A DNA stretch of 64,000 bases. Origin: Nocardia sp. XZ_19_385 (GTDB lineage: Bacteria; Actinomycetota; Actinomycetes; Mycobacteriales; Mycobacteriaceae). The stretch lies in assembly GCF_015355755.1 (NCBI RefSeq), contig NZ_JACVEE010000007.1, forward strand, positions 124,001-188,000, given 5' to 3'. Numbering within the stretch: position 1 is the first letter of the stretch; each line of letters starts with the position of its first letter. Both the position numbers and the translations under genes were made by a program. Under the pieces are notes generated by a model, which worked only from the letters and a program-made list of their open reading frames with translations, did not search any database and had not been told where the DNA came from. Positions 60,093-64,000 of this stretch are shown in pieces.

Positions 60093-63000
60093 GACCGCTC
60101 CTTCCCCGAGGCGAGATCCGGTCGTGTGACGAGCGTGATGCCCAGCAACTCGATCAGCATGGCCCCGGCTGAATCGACCAGCGCCGCATCACATCGTGCT
60201 TGCTCGTCGGCGACATCGGTCGATCGCAGCCGTCCTTCGAGCCTCCCGTGGCAAGGGCCGAGCCGGTAAGCCCGAAAATCGGCGACAGCCATCGGCAATG
60301 TTGCTGCGCCAAGAGCTCTTTCGGCCCACACCACGGCCAGTTGCAACAGTCCGTCGATCGCCGCCGGGTCGACGATCCAGGGCTGGTTGCGCGCCCAGCC
60401 GAGCCCATACACACCGGTCATTTCCGCGGTGGCTCCGCTGCGCCCGAGCAGCACCGAACCGGTGAGAGCCCTGAAGCGCGGGCCGTGGAACAACAGGTCG
60501 CCGTCGTAGAGATGTGGCCGTGGTAGCGGCTGGAGATCCTCGGGAGAGGTCCAGGCGGATGGTTCAGCGCTGAACACGCCGGCTTTCATGGCGCGTGCTC
60601 GATAGCAGGGAGTCGGTCTGCCATCGGCCAGGTGCATCGTGAACCCCGTGCCATCGGGTACCCCGCTCAAGGTGAGATTCGGACCGTCGGCATCGAGAAC
60701 GACTTTGCGCAGCACGGTGACGTCGCGCAGCACCAGGGTCGGACTCTGCGGCTGCCACGCCGACGCGAGCCCGGCGAACCAGGTCAGCGCCATCGCCACG
60801 GGAAGTACCGGGGTCCCGGCGATGGCATGATCGGACAGCGGCGCGTAGCGGGGGGCACCGAGCCGTACAGTTGCACGCAGCTCGGCTTCCGGTGTGAGAG
60901 GGCCGTCACCGGCGGTGATCACGACCTGGGTGTCGGCTGGTTCTTCGGTGAGTTCCGCGGCCAACGCCGCGGCGCCGAGGGCCGGTGCGATGAGGGGGAT
61001 CGACCGCTGCGCGAAATGCGCAGCCAATTCGGGGGTGACCATGCCGCCGTCCCATGGCCCCCAACCGATGGCGCGAACCACACACCCTGGCCGGGTGCGG
61101 GTGTTTGCCGCGGCGACATGGTTGAGCACATCGTTGGCCATCGCATAGTCGCACTGCCCGGGGTTGCCGAATCGTGCTGCCACAGAAGAGAACACGCACA
61201 GCAGGCGCAGCGGGTCCCGGGCGAGGGCCTCGAGAAGCACCCGTAGGCCTTCGACTTTGGTGGCCATGACGGCCTCGAACTGATCGTCGGTCTTGTCGGT
61301 GATGCGCTTATCGGCGAGAACACCCGCAGCGTGCAGTAGACCGGTGACCGGGCCCCACTCCTCGCGGACCCGGTGCAACGCGGATTCGACTGCCGTACGG
61401 TCGGTCACGTCGACCGGGAAGTAGCGGACATCGGCTCCGGTAGCTTGCAGCCGGGCGAGGTTGTGGCGGACCTGTCGTGTCGCGAGAATAGTTGTGGCCT
61501 CGGCGTTCAGCTGCGCGGGTGTGGCTCCGTCGTTCGTGGGCCGGGCAGCCAAGGCTGCGATCATCGCGGATTTATCGGAAGCAGAGGACAGGCCCGGGAG
61601 CTCCTCGGTAAGTGGTGTGCGTCCGAAGATGGCTAGCCGTGGACGCGTAGCTTTTGCCAAATCGTGTAGCGCGGAGGCGGTTACGCCTCGCGCGCCGCCC
61701 GTGACGACGAGGACCGATTCCGTGGTTACGGCAGGTGCTGCGACGCCGGACTTGGGTGCTTCGACCAATCCGACCGTGGTGCGGGCACCGGCTGCCGACA
61801 AGCCGACATCGAGGCTCGGGCCGCCGATAGTCAGCTCGGTCGCAATGGCTTCGGCGATGACCTCCGGGCTGCGATCGGCTCGGGCCAAATCGATGGCTTT
61901 GACCGAAGCTTTGGGCCATTCTCGGGCCGCGGTTCGTGTCAGCGCAGCGAGGCCGCCCAACCAAGCTCGGTCACAGTCGGATTCGGTCAACCCGAAGCTG
62001 CCGCCGGTGTCTTGGACAGTGATGAAGACACCGCCGTCGCATTCCATGACCGCAGCTACCGAGCGCGCCCAATGGAACGCGTCGAGGAGCGTGCGGTGTG
62101 CGGTATCGGCGCCGGAGATTGGGGCGAGGCCGCCCAGTAACACCACCGCGCTCCTCGGGACTGGGGATTGCTCGGCAGCGGTAGCGGTGATACCGCGCTC
62201 GGTCAGTGCCGTCGCGACAGCGGAGGCCAGGCCGCTGCCGCCGTCGACTACCAGCACAGGTGCGTCGCCGAGTCCAGCGAGAGTGAGACCGCAGGGTGGT
62301 GCGGTGATGCTTCGTAAGGCGAAACGCCGCAACGTATTTGGTGGTGAGCCGGAGGCCTCACCACCGTCTGCGGTCGTGTGCGCCACGGCTGGTGCGGCCG
62401 CACGGGCGCGTGCGTTGGTAGCGGAGATGTGGTCGACGATCGCGTTGAGGGTGCGCAACCTGAACAGCTCTGCCATCTCCGGTGAATCCGATGGGGGCAG
62501 CCCCGGAGCGCGAGAGCGGACTGCCGCCAGCAGTTCGACTTTCTTGATCGAGTCCACGCCGAGCTCGGACTCCAGATCCATGTCCCCGCCGAGTAGTTCA
62601 GCGGGGTAACCGGTTTTGTCGGCCAGTATCTCGCGCAGCAGCTCCAAACTCGGACTGGCCCCCGAATTGATCTCCGGTGCAGGTGTTTTCCCATTCGTCG
62701 GCACCGGTGCCGGTGCCGGTGACTTGGTGTATGGAGTAGATGCCAGGGCGGCAGGGAGGTCCGGCGGCGCGGTCGGCGGAGCTGCGGAGGCGGCGCCGTT
62801 GGACACGGCCGCAGGGACTTGAGTGATGGCCGGTGCAGCTGAGTAGGGCTGTGCTGGTGCGGTACTCGATGCCGGGTTGGGCTGCTGCGGGGGCAGCACC
62901 GGCGCGCTCGCCGGGCCGGCGGAGACGATCGCCGCAAGGTGTGCAATAGAGCTTTCGGCCAGCTGAAGGAAGGCCTGATGGCTCGTGACCAGTGCTTGTT

Positions 63001-64000
63001 GAAAGCTCGTGTGCGCTTCAGCGGTTTGCCGCTGGGCGTCGGCGACGATTTGAAACCATGGCGTGCCATTCGATCCGGCGGTGTCGTCCCGGCGCGGCTG
63101 CTGCGGATCGTCCATGTGTTCTGTCGCTTTCTGCTTGGGGGCGGGTTCCGGTGTGGGGGACTCGGAGATCGTGGTTTCTGGGTTCGGTGGTGGCAGCGCA
63201 CCGTCGGCGGGCGGATACCGGTGGCCGAAAGCGGCGCCGTTGACCGCGAGCGACATAGCGGATTTCTTCGGGGCATCGTCCTCTCGAGCGAGGTAGGGTG
63301 CCCAGTGCGCGGCGAAGTCGACCGGCAGGCCACTGGTGGCGAGCCGACCCAGTGCAGCGAACAACGACGCGACGCCGTCTTGGCCTCGGCGGTCCAGACT
63401 GACAGCGAGATGAGATCTTTCGCCGAGAATTGCGGAGACCATGGCGGTAACCGCATCGCCGGCGCCGACCTCGAGGAAAACTCGGATACCGGCCTCATAC
63501 ATGGCCTCGATCTGGTCCACGAAATGGACCGGCGAAGTCAGCTGCTCGGCGATCCTGTCTTTGATCGCCGACGGCTGTCTAGGATAGAGATGGCCGTTGC
63601 TGTTGCCGTACACGTCGACGGTGGGCGGAACGATGTTGATGTTGTCCAGGAATTTCCGCAATGGTTTTGCGGCTGGCCCCACCAGGGGGCAGTGGAAGGC
63701 TGCGGAAACCTTCAGCCGGCGGGTCGTGACGTCGGCAGCCTCGAACACCTTCTCCATAGTGGCGATCGCTGGTTCGGTCCCCGAGATCACCGTCTGCACC
63801 GGCGTGTTGAGATTCGCCGGCCACACCTCGGCGACGCCTGCGCCGTCGATGAGGTCCCGAGCTCGCCCGGCATCGGTGGAGACGGCCAGCATCGCACCGG
63901 GAACGGGGACGGCGGCCATCAGCTCTCCGCGCCGGCGAGTGAGGCGTAGCAGCTCGCGCTCGGTCAGCGCACCCGCCGCGTACAGGGCGATCAGTTCGCC
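60089..64000 (-). CDS. PUFA-synthase-like subunit, AT-ACP-KR-DH (PfaA-like), 5' end outside window
   Basis: The frame is open to the window edge, where it reads GELIALYAAGALTEREL, the segment just after an AT active-site Ser, so more N-terminal sequence (expected KS and start of AT) lies beyond. Visible domains are: the AT C-terminal half with SAAFHC; a long Pro/Ala-rich linker; one ACP with LGVDSIKKVELL, the PfaA-type signature (Ser codon at 62549-62551); a second Ala/Pro linker; a KR with TGGARGVTAS and CDYAMAN; and a C-terminal DH with DHAIAGTPVLP. Characterised PUFA synthases have several tandem ACPs here; only one is present. It is coupled by GTGA to the next subunit. No PfaD-type enoyl reductase or PPTase gene is in view. 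Confidence 0.88.
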   Translation of the reverse strand, partial: GELIALYAAGALTERELLRLTRRRGELMAAVPVPGAMLAVSTDAGRARDLIDGAGVAEVWPANLNTPVQTVISGTEPAIATMEKVFEAADVTTRRLKVSAAFHCPLVGPAAKPLRKFLDNINIVPPTVDVYGNSNGHLYPRQPSAIKDRIAEQLTSPVHFVDQIEAMYEAGIRVFLEVGAGDAVTAMVSAILGERSHLAVSLDRRGQDGVASLFAALGRLATSGLPVDFAAHWAPYLAREDDAPKKSAMSLAVNGAAFGHRYPPADGALPPPNPETTISESPTPEPAPKQKATEHMDDPQQPRRDDTAGSNGTPWFQIVADAQRQTAEAHTSFQQALVTSHQAFLQLAESSIAHLAAIVSAGPASAPVLPPQQPNPASSTAPAQPYSAAPAITQVPAAVSNGAASAAPPTAPPDLPAALASTPYTKSPAPAPVPTNGKTPAPEINSGASPSLELLREILADKTGYPAELLGGDMDLESELGVDSIKKVELLAAVRSRAPGLPPSDSPEMAELFRLRTLNAIVDHISATNARARAAAPAVAHTTADGGEASGSPPNTLRRFALRSITAPPCGLTLAGLGDAPVLVVDGGSGLASAVATALTERGITATAAEQSPVPRSAVVLLGGLAPISGADTAHRTLLDAFHWARSVAAVMECDGGVFITVQDTGGSFGLTESDCDRAWLGGLAALTRTAAREWPKASVKAIDLARADRSPEVIAEAIATELTIGGPSLDVGLSAAGARTTVGLVEAPKSGVAAPAVTTESVLVVTGGARGVTASALHDLAKATRPRLAIFGRTPLTEELPGLSSASDKSAMIAALAARPTNDGATPAQLNAEATTILATRQVRHNLARLQATGADVRYFPVDVTDRTAVESALHRVREEWGPVTGLLHAAGVLADKRITDKTDDQFEAVMATKVEGLRVLLEALARDPLRLLCVFSSVAARFGNPGQCDYAMANDVLNHVAAANTRTRPGCVVRAIGWGPWDGGMVTPELAAHFAQRSIPLIAPALGAAALAAELTEEPADTQVVITAGDGPLTPEAELRATVRLGAPRYAPLSDHAIAGTPVLPVAMALTWFAGLASAWQPQSPTLVLRDVTVLRKVVLDADGPNLTLSGVPDGTGFTMHLADGRPTPCYRARAMKAGVFSAEPSAWTSPEDLQPLPRPHLYDGDLLFHGPRFRALTGSVLLGRSGATAEMTGVYGLGWARNQPWIVDPAAIDGLLQLAVVWAERALGAATLPMAVADFRAYRLGPCHGRLEGRLRSTDVADEQARCDAALVDSAGAMLIELLGITLVTRPDLASGKERS

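Noticed and set aside
62939..63949. 336-codon plus-strand frame over the PfaA-like AT and linker region
   Set aside because: Opposite to a continuous PKS frame with AT and ACP motifs; the coding signal belongs to the minus strand.
1..64000. CRISPR array or tRNA/rRNA genes
   Set aside because: No regularly spaced short repeats and no RNA gene signatures were seen on reading both strands.

Overview
The window is high-GC actinobacterial DNA. Its gene content points to the Mycobacteriales, most likely a Nocardia- or Rhodococcus-like organism: an MmpL transporter, a wax-ester synthase/DGAT, two fatty acyl-AMP ligases, a mymA-like monooxygenase operon, large type I polyketide synthases, and many translationally coupled ATGA/GTGA gene junctions. 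The genus is inferred from gene content, not proven. The region is accessory and rich in lipid and polyketide biosynthesis, with insertion-sequence debris between the blocks.

Layout. 1-2.0 kb: the 3' end of a polyprenyl diphosphate synthase, then a class I terpene cyclase. 2.4-5.3 kb: a small secreted cysteine-containing protein and an MmpL/RND lipid exporter. 5.4-8.7 kb (minus): an extended SDR, a UbiB/ABC1-type kinase and a TetR regulator. 8.8-17.1 kb (plus): a seven-gene coupled operon (two SDRs, three Baeyer-Villiger-type flavin monooxygenases, an HGGG-type alpha/beta hydrolase and a SRPBCC protein). It is divergent from tetR. A nearly identical operator-like sequence occurs in front of both this operon and the ABC1 kinase gene. 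17.1-19.6 kb: sparse small genes (STAS domain, YegP/DUF1508). 19.6-22.2 kb (minus): a patatin-like lipase and a WS/DGAT. 22.8-26.9 kb (plus): a tightly coupled cassette of fatty acyl-AMP ligase, P450, ferritin-like acyl-ACP desaturase and ACP, closed by a hairpin terminator.

27.6-46.0 kb (minus): two polyketide loci separated by a 1.3-kb IS3-family element. One has an iterative KS-AT-DH-KR-ACP synthase plus a methyltransferase-MaoC fusion protein. The other has a methyltransferase, a KS-AT-DH-MT-ER-KR-ACP highly reducing synthase, and a discrete thioesterase whose nucleophile is Cys instead of Ser. 46.3-48.6 kb is an insertion-sequence graveyard with IS256 and IS701 remnants and a duplicated 3' fragment of the patatin gene. 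48.9-64.0 kb (minus, running off the window) is a PUFA-synthase-like operon. An AT-ACP-KR-DH subunit with a single visible ACP is coupled to a KS-CLF-AT-DH-DH subunit, followed by a second fatty acyl-AMP ligase, a small basic protein and a second UbiB/ABC1 kinase.

Taken together, the locus appears to make, activate, desaturate or oxidise, esterify and export unusual lipids or lipid-polyketides. The strongest candidates for undescribed systems are the FAAL-P450-desaturase-ACP cassette, the PUFA-synthase-like operon with its FAAL and ABC1 kinase, and the TetR-linked monooxygenase operon.
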